Made by a program: the position numbers and the translations under genes
Shown: positions 1-13,100 of the stretch, in pieces
How positions within the stretch are numbered: the stretch's first letter is position 1
Layout of the letters: the number at the start of each line of letters is the position of its first letter
The notes under the pieces: generated by a model
Database searches by the model: none
Told to the model about the DNA's origin: nothing
Seen by the model: only the letters and a program-made list of their open reading frames with translations
Assembly: GCA_036852015.1 (NCBI GenBank)
Contig: JAANDG010000096.1
Location: forward strand, 124,001-188,000
Direction of reading: 5' to 3'
DNA length: 64,000 nucleotides
Source: Pelodera strongyloides
Lineage: Eukaryota > Nematoda > Chromadorea > Rhabditida > Rhabditidae

Positions 1-3000
1 CTCCTGCCCTCGTCGGGCGCCAAATGTCTTTCCCCGTTCTGGCTTTTTAGCGAAATACGACGTGGCGGCCGGTGCCTGAACTTCATTGTATTGATTATCT
101 AGTTGCCTTTTCATGAGCCATAGAACTACCGTAGAACACTCGATAAGTCAATATTTCCAACTAGCAATGAAACTTTGATTACCCATAAGTCCTTTCTAGA
201 TCCTTTTTAGACACTCACTTCAAATACATACAGTATATATGTTTCTAATGATTGCAATACTTTACAAACAATCAAATGCACACGACCCAGACACATAACA
301 AATACCCCAACAGTGATTCCCAATATATCAGTGAAACTGAAACATATGTAACCCACATTGAATTTAAAGGGTTGCTGTTGTTGCACAGTCTGTGTCATCG
401 TCTCATTGCACACCATTTGTGACTGGAAAAGCACTGGAGACGAAGGAGGCGGAGCTTCAAGTTTAACCTGAAAATGACATGAATTACATAGCATATTGTT
501 CGAGTTCTAGAGACATGGTTCACAGCAAGCACGTCGTATTCAGTAGCACTGGTGTAGTGGATAATAACATTCAGTATTGCAGCCAGAAGGCAAAACAGTC
601 GACCAGGCTAGCGCAAAACACACATAGGTTTTTTTAGCAAGCAGTTGTAAAACATAGAACGATTGAATTCAATAAGCACCTAGCAAGTCAGCAAAGTGTA
701 TGAAGCCGTGAGTGAGTTGTGAGTGCCCAATAGAACGTGTGTATGTCGTGTGTATGCATGTGCGCATAAGCGTTACGGTGGCAAAGCAAGTTCATGACGT
801 CATCAGCACACAAAAAGCGCACTTTTACCGCATCCGCTTCGGGAAACAAGTCATCTTCTCCGTCCCAATTATTCAATTCAGAAGAGCGCGAGGAATAATC
901 GCTTTCGTCAAAATCATCAACAACATCCTTTACAGAAAATGACAATGTGTTAAAACATGTTTAGGAACCCTGTTCAATTCCAACTTCAAAACATTCAGTT
1001 GCTCAAAACCACTACACACGGCCCTTATGGATCGCACTCCGATACTTCGATCTCGATCACACAATGACGCTTAGACTACACCTAGAGTACACTAGACTGA
1101 CACTAAACTGACATACATAAAAAGTGGCATCAAGAAAATCTACTAATCACTAACCTTATTCAAAGAAGACCTTGTTGACATTCTTTCAGGAAGTACCTTT
1201 GGAGGCTCAGGCTTCTCAGGCTTCCCAGCCGGCGGGGGTGGAACTGGATCGCAGGAAAAGCTATCATCCCCTTCTCCCGCTCCCAGTTCAGGAGAAGGCG
1301 CCGCCGGCAAGTCGTCATGATTATTTTCGCTATCATTCTGGAAAAGTCTCCCTATTAACCGACGTATGAAGAACATGCGGTCCTATGAACAGTGTCGATT
1401 TCACAAAGAAACGTGAAACGACACTGTTCGTAGGAGAGCAGCATGGATTGCGTAGCCGCGCAGCGCCGGCGTCTCAGACCTGTGGCCGCATACACGAACG
1501 CGCCGGGAAGCTCCCAGCCTCCCAGTTGGAGGTGAGAGAAAGAGAGGGATCACACGAATCAGAGACACCCGGAGACAAATTCTCCCACCCTGGGAGGTTC
1601 CCGCTGTTCGTGCATACGGCCACTGGCGAGCGGAGAGCGTAAAACTCAATCCAGAAACACCCTTCATACAGCACTACAACCAGCAATAGAGGGTTCTATC
1701 CCACACCTCACTACTGCGCTAGTAAAAGTTACAGATTTGACAGTACATGAACAGCTGAGAGAAACGGTAACGAATATACGCATTTGTCTGAACCTGCTAT
1801 ATGTTGGAGTAAGGGTAACAGTAAACCAACCACATTAGGCTTAACATCCTCTAACACTGCTTCCTTTTTGACCTCCGAATACTGGCGATTTCCAAATGTC
1901 ACCTTTGGAGGTTGTACTTCACAGCGCAAAGTTGGGGATATAGGCACCTGCAACATTCAGGAAATGGCTTAGGGAAAGAGTACGAAATATTGAAAATATT
2001 GAACATTAAAACGAAATACCGGCCAGTTGTTGAAACGCACCGTGGACAACTGAATTGTTACGTATTTATGCTCATTTACCCGATTTTTTATTCTAATTTC
2101 TGTTCATTTGCATACGCTGCATAAGAATGTTGGTCTACTCGATGCGTTTCAAAAACCGGCCAGTATTTCGCTTTAATCGACGTTCGTAAGCGATCGTCTC
2201 ACTCGATATTGAATCTTGATCTTGAAACGCATACTAACAAACATGCCCAGCCGACAGTAGTCAACGTCTACATATTGGTATCCCTATAACCAAAACCACA
2301 CAGCACACAGATATCATAACCTCTATGACAGGCAATATGTATCAATTACTGTAACTTCTATGACAATGACATAACCTCTATGACATGCAATATGTACCAA
2401 TTACTGACTGTTTCTACATATAAATGGAACAAACCTTAAACATTGGAGACTCGGGCACCGCGAACTGCGTGAAAACTTGTGTTGAGGGAAACTGGGAAGC
2501 GAAAAGCTCGGGGAAACCGGCCGATTCATGTGCGTGCTAAATAAGATTGCACATGTTTAAAAAAAATGTCAACACTTTAAAAATATTAAATACATATTCA
2601 CTGGATTCACAAAAAGCACCTCACAATGTCATCATTATTATTATTATTATTACTACGTTAAAGGTATAACAGACAAACATACGGTTTTTGAAAGATTCCC
2701 ACGAGGTGTAAATGTATACAAATAGCTGTGCTATGTTTTAATCCAATTATAATCAGCTACATACCCCAAAACCACGTGTGATTCCATTGTCAAATATGTG
2801 TTTCAAAAACCGGCCGTTATATAGCTTTAATATTATGCTTAGTTTCCCAACCCTTAACCCACCTACCCACCTGAGTAGAGCTTGACAGCGGTGGGCCTAT
2901 TCTTGTAGGGTCCTCTGGAATCGGGCACGTACGCGAAGGAGTCAGAATCTGAAAGAAGTTAACACTATAAACATGGTGTTAGCGTTGGCGGGAAACATGG

Positions 3001-6000
3001 ACGATCCCTCCTGGTCCTAACCCAAAGACATCGAGCAATTTGTCATCTGGAACTCGTCGCCTGTGCTCAGGACCTCTGCGGAACATGTCACAAGCAAACC
3101 TTGTATTTGAACTCCCTTGAATAAAGGTGCACGCTCTTGAAGCGTAAATTTAAAAAAAAAATGGTGTTAGTCATGTTCTAAGGTTGTGTCTACCATGCCC
3201 AACACCACATAGTATATGAGTGGAAAGCGGAACCTAAGGAACCTAACTACACATTTACACAAACAGGAAATCCAGACAGTTATCACACACAAAAACACCG
3301 GTTGTATAGGAAAGGGGATACTAAACCGACCCTTCAAACAAAAGCTAAAGTTACACTACACACACATTCTAAACAATGAGCACATAATCCATGCAAGTAT
3401 ACAAAACAATAAGTAAATCCCCAGCCTTATTATTATCCTAGCGTACCGTACTGCGACTAAATGATAAAGGGGCTGAGTAGCCTGGGCACTCAATCGTTCA
3501 CTTGTGTTATACATCAAAATTTCAATGTATTAATAAATATTTAATAATCAACTAACAACTTCGGTATCCATCGCGTCTACAGGCGTCACATTGACAACAT
3601 CAATGTCAGAACAAAAGGAATCTGAAATTGAAACATAACATATATAACATAAAAAGGATGTATAAGCATAAGCTACTGGGATCCAGGAGTAAAAATAAAG
3701 AACTTGTAAGATTGGTTCCAAAGCCGAAAGGCTATCCAATTCCAAAAACCAATGGCCTTATGCACGAACAGCTGGAGCCTCCCAAGTTGGGAGGACTTGT
3801 CTCTGTGTGTCTCTGATCCGTATGATCTCTCTCTCAACTCCCACTGGGAGAATGGGAACTTCCCGGCGCGTTCATGCATACGGCCACTGAGGTATAACGT
3901 ATAACAAACACTCATTCATTGGCTGCGTGGCCGGTAAAATTTCGTCCATATCTTCCTCACCATTATCAGGAAGTTCGGATTTGAGATTGTTAATCAGCAC
4001 AGGTCTATCCTTTCCAAATACAGATGGTTCTTTCTGAAAGTGTATAATTAGTAGCAATTTTAATTTGATAGTAAGTAACACTAGCCGATTTTTACCATTC
4101 TACCACAGATATAACTCCCAACGCTCAAAAGACAGCAGTTCAGTTCTATCACACACCTTCACACCTAAGATCAGCCCTTTTCACACCGCACAGCACAGGT
4201 TTGCAAAAATAATACTATTTTGTTAAAGCGAAATACCGGCCGGTTTTTGAAACGTATTGTGTACGCCTGCTTTTACGGAGAAGTAAGTAGCAGTGCTGCA
4301 CACACGTATTACTGTGATTTTGTACCTGACTGATTTTATCTTACAATCAGCAATGGTAATGAAAAGTTTTAGCTCAGTTCATTACTATTACACCTCAGAC
4401 ACAAACCACGGCACCACACGCAGACACTAACATACCCGAGATATAACCCAACAAAAACCAAAAAATAGACCACTCACAAATTCCGGAAAGCTCCTCTGCG
4501 TTGCTGTGACTTGCGGAGGCGGATACACATTCTCATTTCCCTGTGTTTCGGCTATAAATTCGTCAACTGTCCTCCTTCTCGGTTCCTCGAAAGCACCCAT
4601 CAGAACCGCTTGGGTCTGCTTTATAAAGGCCTGCGTCTCCGCCATATCTTTATTACCACTTGTGACCATCGCGGCCCACTAAAAACATCAATAGTAAATG
4701 GAGGGAACAATTTAGCGGCGGTTACAAGAACGCATTCGGTGACATTTTCTCGAAAACTGTCGCGAAATGGTCTCTCGCAAATCCGCGGGATTAACGAACA
4801 AGGTGCGTAGTCTTCTTATGTTTCTAACATTATTTTAGAAGAATTCGCACAGTATTGCGCAGTTATTTGCACACACTGCACGGGAACACAACGTCCAAGG
4901 TAGGTTTCAAAGACCAGATGTTATGCCGCTTTAAGAATGCCAGAGATTCACAACACGAAACCAAAGACCACAAACCTTCTCAATCTCACAAATGAGCCTT
5001 GTAAGCTGTTCATACAAGTTGCGCAACATTCGATTCGTCGTGATTCTACCCACCAGTGGTAGAAAGCAAAGTGGACATTGGGGAGGGTTCCCCTTCTGTA
5101 ACTTGTCCACACATGGCCTAAACAAAAGCAACAATAAATAAACAAAGAAAGGGGACAAAGGGAACAAAGAACTCCACTTATATGAGAAAAAATATCGAAC
5201 TATGTCTTTGGAATTTGGAATAACCGATAAAATCAAAGAAACTTGAACATCCAACCCAGCGCGTTTGGATTACTTTACTTGTCATCTATGTCACCGCTTA
5301 GCTTTACATTAAAGTGGTATGTTAATTGGTAGTAAGCAAGTATGCGATTTCTGCGCCCGTCTCATCTGAACCCGAAGGACAGAGATTACATATAGTACAG
5401 GTTAATCCAGTCCTCCGTGTTTCACACACCACATATAATGCCGCTTTGTTCACGAATAACGATAACATTGTCTAAGCTAGTTCACAAAAAAAATATCTCA
5501 AAACTGATCCTTACCAACAAAATACGTGTTTACAGGAGTCGCCAATGTTGTTCAAGTAATCCGACTGTTCTCCACTAAAAACGAAGCTGATCTAATAATG
5601 AAACGCCGCGACGGAGACTCATCACAATGCGTGTATCTATTTTCTATACTTACACTAAAAGTTTATTATGGTCTATAAAAAGACAATATCTCCGACAGTT
5701 TGGTTGTTTGGCCACCCGCACCACGGTAAATCCTCCCGTAAGTATATAGCTTCCCTTCGCTTTATGTTTTAAAGCGAAATGCTAGCCCCTTTGGAAAATC
5801 TGCATATGATAAGCAAATCTTATGTATCCTATGCTAATTTTGTACGATCGTCCACGGCAATCGTACAAAAATAGCATAGAATACATTGATACATAGGATT
5901 TGCTTATCATATGCAAATTTTCCAAAGAGGCTAGCATTTCGCTTTAAGCACATTCTTCGTTCTCATGGTTATACACAATCACAATAGAAGACTCAGAGTC

Positions 6001-6094
6001 TCTACGGGTAGTAGGAACTAAGAACTCACCAATTAAGGCACTTGATGTTGCTCAGGAAAAGCCTAGCGGCTTCCAAAGTTCCTTCGAATACCAT
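1..6094 (-). CDS. brca1: BRCA1-type RING-finger protein, N-terminal part (3' end outside window)
   Basis: Thirteen exons read on the minus strand: 6094-6030, 5574-5515, 5117-4976, 4678-4478, 4033-3961, 3621-3557, 2948-2871, 2536-2435, 1947-about 1831, 1337-1155, 927-829, 467-357, 75-1. All phases close over about 457 codons; the end of exon 9 is the least certain. Residues 19-59 form a C3HC4 RING: C19, C22, C36, H38, C41, C44, C56, C59. The segment QCPLC followed by a helix ending LTRLICEIEK resembles the BRCA1 RING and its C-terminal flanking helix, which in BRCA1 pairs with BARD1. In the family this is an E3 ubiquitin ligase acting in DNA repair. The remainder is acidic, Ser/Pro-rich and probably disordered; I recognise no domain there. 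BRCT repeats, which would settle identity, would lie left of position 1. The first in-frame ATG was taken as start; an upstream stop is in frame. Another RING ligase is the alternative. Confidence 0.68.
1482..1624. repeat. MITE, family GTGGCCGTATGCACGAAC, copy 1
   Basis: The ends are imperfect inverted repeats (gtggccgcatacacgaac at left, gttcgtgcatacggccac at right). The interior contains paired CTCCCAG/CTGGGAG blocks. It lies in an intron of the RING gene. A second copy in opposite orientation is at 3752-3887. Confidence 0.7.
2005..2176. repeat. TTAA-flanked MITE, family A (AGCGAAATACCGGCCGG)
   Basis: The element is bounded by TTAA on both sides. Its inverted termini read approximately AGCGAAATACCGGCCGG then TTTTTGAAACGC, with an AT-rich interior containing ATTTGCATA blocks. 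Further pieces of the same family nearby are end fragments at 2792-2830 and 4222-4262. Confidence 0.75.
3752..3887. repeat. MITE, family GTGGCCGTATGCACGAAC, copy 2 (inverted relative to copy 1)
   Basis: Reverse-complement relative of the element at 1482-1624, with the same terminal inverted repeats and the same internal GGGAG/CTCCC pairing. It lies in another intron of the RING gene, so the two copies could pair in the pre-mRNA. Confidence 0.7.
5769..5946. repeat. Near-perfect palindromic TTAA-flanked foldback element, copy 1
   Basis: From TTAAAGCGAAATGCTAGCCC to GGCTAGCATTTCGCTTTAA the two halves are almost exact reverse complements, with a small centre around GATCGTCCACGGCAATC. It shares the AGCGAAAT terminus and TTAA boundary with family A but has a different interior. 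It lies in intron 1 of the RING gene. A second copy is at 47441-47604. Confidence 0.85.
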
Positions 6095-6639
6095 CAATGA
6101 AGTCTTTTCATTCACTCACAATCTCTAAATCATAATGTTGGAGTCAAATCAACGAGATAAACACTGATGGACGTCACCACGACAGGAAAATTATTATAAG
6201 TTGACAGCACAAATTACGAATTGAGCGAGTACAGTCAGTACAGTGGATACATAGATTCAAAGTATAACTAGTCACATCATACCTAAAAATTTCACTTAAA
6301 CTTGATGGTACTTCTCTTGCATAAATTAGGGGAAATTTGAACAACCAAAGTTGCCACCACTTTTCTTGGCGTTGTTACTACGGTAAGTTTTTGAACCTTT
6401 AGGATCCTACAGTATACCCAGGGGTTTGAGAAAAAGAATACAATGTAGATGATGTGATGTGGAAGTTACATTAAGAAAATTAACTCACATATGTTTAGAG
6501 TGCTGATAAAATTGCTAATTGATTATGGGGAGTACAAAAATACCGTATGATTATGGAAAATTGGCTAAAACAACAGAAGAGTGCGCTAAAACACCGAGCC
6601 TAACACCAAGACCTTCATCCCTTCATCGTAGAACGGATT

Positions 6640-6783
6640 ATGGGGTTTGCAAGTATCCCAAAAATTCGGTGTGATTCTGTCAATACTACCGTATTTCTGC
6701 ACGAAACCTGCATAATAATATGGAAAATTATTCTCGTGTAGTTCCAATATACGGTAAATTTTCAGTATACTTGCAAACCCTAT
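6640..6783. repeat. MITE, family TGGGGTTTGCAAGTAT, copy 1
   Basis: The left end reads tggggtttgcaagtatccc and the right end reads tacttgcaaaccct, as inverted repeats. The interior holds paired blocks around ACGGTA and CTCGTGTAGTTCC. A close second copy is at 35397-35541, and a diverged left end starts near 21737. Confidence 0.75.
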
Positions 6784-7304
6784 TAACAATTAACAAACAT
6801 AACTACATCAATATCAATCTCAAAAATAACAAATCGATGGTGATCCAACAAATTTCAGCCACAAAATTTTCAATAAATATTTATTTTCATGCAAGTACAG
6901 GATTATAAATCATTAAAAAACTAAAACAGAATCTTATTGCAAACACATCGAGTTAAGTAAAAATCCTTCCTCTCAATGGCACAAAATTGAATATAAAAAT
7001 TATAAAACTTCACGCTGATGTAACTTGGCCGGTGCGCGGCCGAAACTGGGCCACCGCACCTGGGCTCACTCATATTTGTCGCTCGCGCACCGGCCAAAGT
7101 TTCGCGTTGAACGCTCGTATATTTAGTGACTCGTCAAAAAAATATAAAAGGCTATCATGAAATAAACGTTGCACTATTCTGACTAAATCTTAAACTAAAG
7201 CATTGGAAACAAACAAAGGATTAAAACAATCAAACAATCACCGAGGATAAGTGCATAAGACATATAAACCAAAAGTAAAATCATCCCACGATAAGATTTC
7301 TCAG

Positions 7305-7430
7305 TTAAAGTGGTATGGCACGTGGTTCACGATGTGAAGTGCACAATGGACAATGCAGTCTCATGTGCGCAAATGGGCGCTTCTGCACATTTGCATCACA
7401 TTTCAAGACCACGTGCCATATCGCTTAAAA
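7305..7430. repeat. TTAA-flanked MITE, CACGTGCCAT subtype
   Basis: The left end ttaaagtggtatggcacgtg and the right end cacgtgccatatcgctt are inverted repeats. The same CACGTGCCAT core recurs in the 49-bp tandem repeat inside the Ro60 gene (55070-55250). Confidence 0.65.
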
Positions 7431-7713
7431 CTAAAACTAAAATCAAGGTAAACTATTCAATCAGCAAGTGATGAAAACAGTGCGTCAATCGTCAAAGAAA
7501 ACTAAGAAGTGAAATTTACAAAAGTGCATTTGAGACATAAAAGTGATAAAAACCAAGCATATTACAAACATAAGGAGCACATATGAAGTGAGCAATGGAA
7601 TCATATATAAATGACCGGAAATGGACAAAATTCATCACAATCAACTAAATCTGCTGACTCTGATGAAGGTTCCAACTAAGAAATTAATCCCCAATACCAA
7701 TCATGAAAAGACC

Positions 7714-7855
7714 TTAAAGCGAAATACCGGCCGGTTTCCGAAACGCATCGTGGACAATTGAATCCTTACATATAATTTATGTTCATTTGCATATACAGCA
7801 TCAGAATGCTGGTCTACTCGATGTGTTTCAAAAACCGGCCGATATTTCCCTTTAA
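7714..7855. repeat. TTAA-flanked MITE, family A
   Basis: Complete copy with inverted ends ttaaagcgaaataccggcc and aaaccggccgatatttccc followed by TTTAA. It lies less than 150 bp downstream of the drebrin-like stop codon, so it may fall in that 3' UTR. Confidence 0.75.
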
Positions 7856-7992
7856 ACACAAGTGGAGACACTACTTTCGACTACCGTAAGCACATTCACT
7901 AAACGGAAATACGTTATCGAGGGACTCCGAGAAAGAAAACTATACCACATACAGTTTTCCTTCACTACACAATCTAAGGTAAGGCAGTGAAA

Positions 7993-10080
7993 TTAAAGTA
8001 AAGCTACAAAATTTGCCGGAAATAGTCCATAACGTCCATCGGGCGCCCGTCCCTTCCACCAGCCCTCGTCGATTTGATCGATTTCAGTGATCATGTCATC
8101 AGGGTCAAAACTGATCTCCGTCTCGTCTTCTGAAGGATAGATTACGATTATACATACAAATCAACTAGCTCTGAGCTTACGCCTCGCAAATATGAAGCTT
8201 TAAATCCACCGTAAGCCTCAGCCTAACTCTACAAGTTGAAGATCGACGAAGAGTCGAAAGTCGAAGTCACAGCTAACACGCCTTCCTTACATATACAAAC
8301 TCTGGCATTATCCGATAAGCCACATGCTGTACGTTTAACATAGAGGCTAGCCTATTGTCTACACCTACTTTTGTACAATACAACAAAGCAAAACACTAGA
8401 AATCAAAAATATCTCGCTTGCACTTGTACTTGTATAACGGCCGGTTTTTGTAACGTATGTTGGGCATCTGCATTCTCATATTTTGCATGCAAATTATTAT
8501 AATCAGACAAAATGTCGCGCAGTAATTTGCATACAGTACACCGGAATACAGCGGCCGGCATACGTTTCAAAACTGGGTATCATACTGCTTTAAGAAAACA
8601 CAATTAAGCATATTTAGCTCCACCGCACCTGCTCTATAATCCCAGAGTGCCTTGGCACAAACTCCAATCATTGGCGGGGGTGGTAGTTCTTCCGGCACTG
8701 CTTCATAGTAGGCAGATGGTTCGGAAGCAGGTTCTGGGAGGGGAGGAGCCTCTGGAGGAACGTTATACATATCCGACGGCTGTTTGGAAGCAGAACCTAC
8801 AACAATAAGTTCAAAACAATAAGACGCATGCGGAATGCACCAAGGACTATAGAGTGGACAACTTATTTGCATGCAAATTACGCGACCTAATATTTTTCCA
8901 GAATTTTCCTGCAAAGAATGCAACTCAATTTGAATATAATAAAAACATTGAAATTGTCCAGCACAGCACATGCATCACAGCCTCACTCATACTTCATACT
9001 TATATACCACGAATCATACATACGCCACATGATTTCGGATGGGCTGATGGGCACAGTCAGTTTGGCAAATAAGATTTTCCAAAAAAGTCAAACACATTCA
9101 AATTCAAATTCATTTCTGTAGAATACCATACCTCCAGGATAAGTCGGGGCCTGAATGGTAGGCGGACTGGGCTCTTGATACACGAGGGTCGGTACCACAG
9201 GAGCGGTAATTGGAGGCGGAATCATAGCAGACGAATGAGAAACAGCCGAAGCCACGTAAGTGGGAGACTGCGGGGATTTTGGCGACTTCTAAAAATTCAA
9301 TGCAATGAAGTAGATAAGCAAACGACCACACTTCTTTTGATGTACTTTCACACTACATCTGCTTGTTTTTATTGAATTTGTAAAAAAAGCACTTTTAAGT
9401 GCAAAATGAAGTGTGTATACCTGTTGTTCCGAAGCCGGAGAAGAATTCCACAAGCTTTTAGAATTCGCAGATAACGACTGTGGTACCGAAACAGAAACTG
9501 GCGTTGAAGTCGGGGAAGCTGAAATTCAAGTCAAAAATTGCTCTCAATTACTCTGCTGAGAAACAACCACAGCAAAATTATTCAGTGTGATCCACATCCA
9601 TAGCAAAGGGTCTCATGTAAACCAAAATACAGTCCAAAATACACTTTATTTCCCATCTACCATTAAACCATAGGTAAGGTAAGGCTAAGGAAGGTAAGGT
9701 AAGTTAAGCTACCCAATGTCAGGTAAGGAAGGCACCATCACACACGTCAATTAACACGCTTTCTTCGTAAAATCCTCACCTTTCACCACATTCTGTGCCG
9801 TTGAGTCATGCATAGGCCGGGCTGGAAGTTTAGAGAAAGTCCTTGGAGGTTTCGGCACTGGGATCGATTCGTCTTTATTTGCTTCAAACATCTTTCGCCT
9901 GTCCGAAGTTAGCCGTACCGTCTCAACATGCTTTTGGGCAGGTTGCTTTTGAACTGAAGGAGGTGCTGGCGCGTACACTGGGGACGGGGCCGGTGGAACG
10001 GGTGCTGAACTGGCTGACGGTGAAGGAACACGACCATTCTGAAAACATTAATAATAATAATAATATTTTTTTATAATAAA

Positions 10081-10111
<31 letters not shown>

Positions 10112-13100
10112 TTTTTTAACGACAATTGTAGTCCGAAGTCCGAAAACCATGCGCTACATTGTGGCTAATAACAGTATGTTTCAATAAACTTTGATTAATA
10201 TAGAGACTGGGACCACCCACTGTTCGATAGTAGAAATCTTTAAATAGAATTGACTACATTTTAATAAAGCTCTAGGACCCTACTAATTAAAGCTGCAAAA
10301 AAAAAAGATGTGGCTACGTACCCGATTCTGGTTCTCATCAATATGCACTTCTTCCATTTTCTTCTGTGACTGCCGTACCATCTCCTCACGTTCGCGCACC
10401 GATCGCTGATTCTTCTCAAGTTGGGCTCTTTGATCATCCCTACAAATAAGGAATAAAGGAATGATAAAAATGCAGAAAAAAATCAAAAGTTAAAAGAAAG
10501 AGAATATATATTATTTTCGAATGTAAAAGAGTTATGTAAAAGTAGTAAAAGGGTCATGTCTCCCACCCCTCCGCATGAAATAATACAAATATTTACGCGG
10601 CAACGGCAACAAACATGTAAGTTGAACGTAAAAGCTCGTACCGTCTCTGTGCCTCGTCCTCCTTATGTATTTGTCCCCAAAATTCCTCCCTTTCCCTCGT
10701 GTTAATATCTCTGTTCGGTTTCACTGGTCGATACACAGAGTTGACCGGCTCGGGAGCGGCAAAACTGCTCTCAACCTAAATAAAAATAATTACGAAAATC
10801 CTACATAGTACATTAAATAAAGGTAAGCTTATGCCCAGCATAGTATTCGAATTCGCTGTTGTTGCGCCGTCCGGCAAGCACATGCGCATATGAAGAACGA
10901 AGAATTCAAAGAGTTACGCACTTCTTCAGTTGAGTAGCCCTTATGCAGACCGGCCAGCTCGCGTTCTTTGCCCGTCATAGGGTTCCAAAGTAAACAAAAT
11001 CAATAAGACATACATTCTGTGCTACATTAGCACCGGGCAGTTTCGATACTTCCTGTCGAATCACATCCGGCTCCACATCCATCTCACTTCGGCCATGAAT
11101 CGTACAATGAACCGTCTAAAGGAAGGAGTAAAACAAAACCATCAATAAAATATCAAGCGACATAACGGCCTGTTCTTGAAACGTATGCTGAACTCTTTTC
11201 CATCTTTTGGCATTCCCATCCCATATGTTGTATGCGAACGAACAAATCGCCCAGTTGAAATAGCCTGAACTTCCACTGAATTAGTTCTGCTATTTCACTT
11301 GACTGACAAAGATGACCGACGAAAGTTCAGCACTCAGCGAGTGTGAATTGAGGACCAAAAATGAACGAATGAACAATATTACGAATTATATTCAGTAACC
11401 AACACCGATCTATTATAATACTTTATTATACAATAGATAGGGAAGACAAAGGTTGAAGCGTAGATCTTCTTGTTGAGCTGTTGTCGAGGGTTCTTCCTTA
11501 TTCGAAAGTCCTCTCGCTGGTGTAGTTGTCTCGGGCGCCTCGTTGTAGTTGTAGAGTAGAGCGTAGTGTAGAGTTCAGCCGTAGTCTTCAGGAGTCTCGT
11601 CGGAGCTACTCGTATGAGTCTCTTCCTACGTTCTCAGGCGCGCAGCGCGCAAATGCGTAACCGCGTCCGCGGAAAAGAGATCATGGGAAAGGGGGAGACG
11701 CAGAAAAGAGGTTTCTCTGTGTCTCGAAATTTTTAATGCGAATTTGCAATCTTTTCCCGCGGACGCGGCTACGCATTTGCGCGCTGCGCGCCTGAGGACC
11801 AGAGTCGTTTGCTCGTTACGCTCGCCTATATTGAACTACTTCGTATGCTAATTTGCCTATTTGAATTCTAGCATTTATACGTATTTGTAGTTCCACTACA
11901 CATCCGTTACACCCCTTCCCAATTTGTAACCCTATACAAATTCTAAAAAATAACGAACTACAAATACCGAAATCCAAAAGGTATTAAAAATTAAAGAAAC
12001 TTATACTATTGACCGCGGCCGCGCGATGTCGTTCTCGCTATGCCTTCATGTAGCTTCACTGGCTTGTAATGTTTCTTCCTTTTTCTTCCTCGTCCTTGTT
12101 CCATCTCCACGGAATCCTTCAATCCTTTCTGGCGTGGACTGACCAAAAATTTAAACCAATCGGTAGTAGGATTCTCAATCTCTACCTCACCCCTTCCCAA
12201 TTTCTTGGTCAGTACCTTTTCAAAAATTGGTTCTCTGCATAACACCTTGCTGCGTTCCGGCGGGGTTCTATTTTCTATCATCTCGTGCTCGCATAATTTG
12301 AGCCTTGTCCTGCGCACTATCCTCCTTCGTCGGGACGTATCCTTCATCGCATGCAACATCGACCTTCTCGGTTCCTTTACGACTGCAGCGGAAACTATTT
12401 TCACTTGAGCCGATCCATTGACTCCTTCTGAAGCACAGTCGCGGTGCGTTTCAGGTATCTTGCCCCATACCTGGGCTTTTCTACCACCTACTCGGGTCTT
12501 CCGTCCTACAACTAAGGCACGGGTATCAAACTTCGAGACCTCCTTACTGAGAGCTAGGCTTTCCAGATCATCAAGTGACAAACCAACCTTTTCCTTCAGG
12601 TCCCGTCCGAATATAGGAGCTCCCGTTCCTGGTAGTACATGTAGATCCACTTCCTTGCGAGTGTGTCCAATTTCCATCATCACTGTACACCTTCCTTTGA
12701 ACGGTATCCTTTCTCCCGTGTAGCTCCTTACATTACCTGCTACTGGACGTAGTGTCGGTTTTCCTGCTTTCTGCCACGTGTCCTCATCAATTATGGAACA
12801 TGCTGCCCCTGTGTCTAGTTCCATTTTGGTTTGCAACCCTTGAATGTTAACTGGTAACAGTAATGGACTAGAAAACGTATTTACCTGTGGGGTATTTCTC
12901 CTGACAGCGTCGTATCTTATGGTCCCAATTCGTCGACAGTTCCTTGCCAAATGTCCTGGCTTGCTGCAGTTGAAACACACTTGTTTGTCCTTGTACAACT
13001 CCTTGCTTCTACTACTCGACATGCTGCTTCCCTGTTGCTGTTGCACGCGGTGTCGAACATCACGACCCATGTTCGCAGCGCTTCGTTCCGCTGTCTTCAC

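Larger units (their letters stand above)
6125..7992. other. Intergenic spacer between RING gene and drebrin-like gene
   Basis: No coding sequence is supported here. It holds a MITE (6640-6783, family TGGGGTTTGCAAGTAT), a GC-rich inverted repeat at about 7026-7106 (CTTGGCCGGTGCGC against GCGCACCGGCCAAAG), a CACGTGCCAT-type TTAA element (7305-7430) and a family A MITE (7714-7855). The rest is unassigned AT-rich DNA containing the 3' end of the drebrin-like transcript. Confidence 0.6.
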
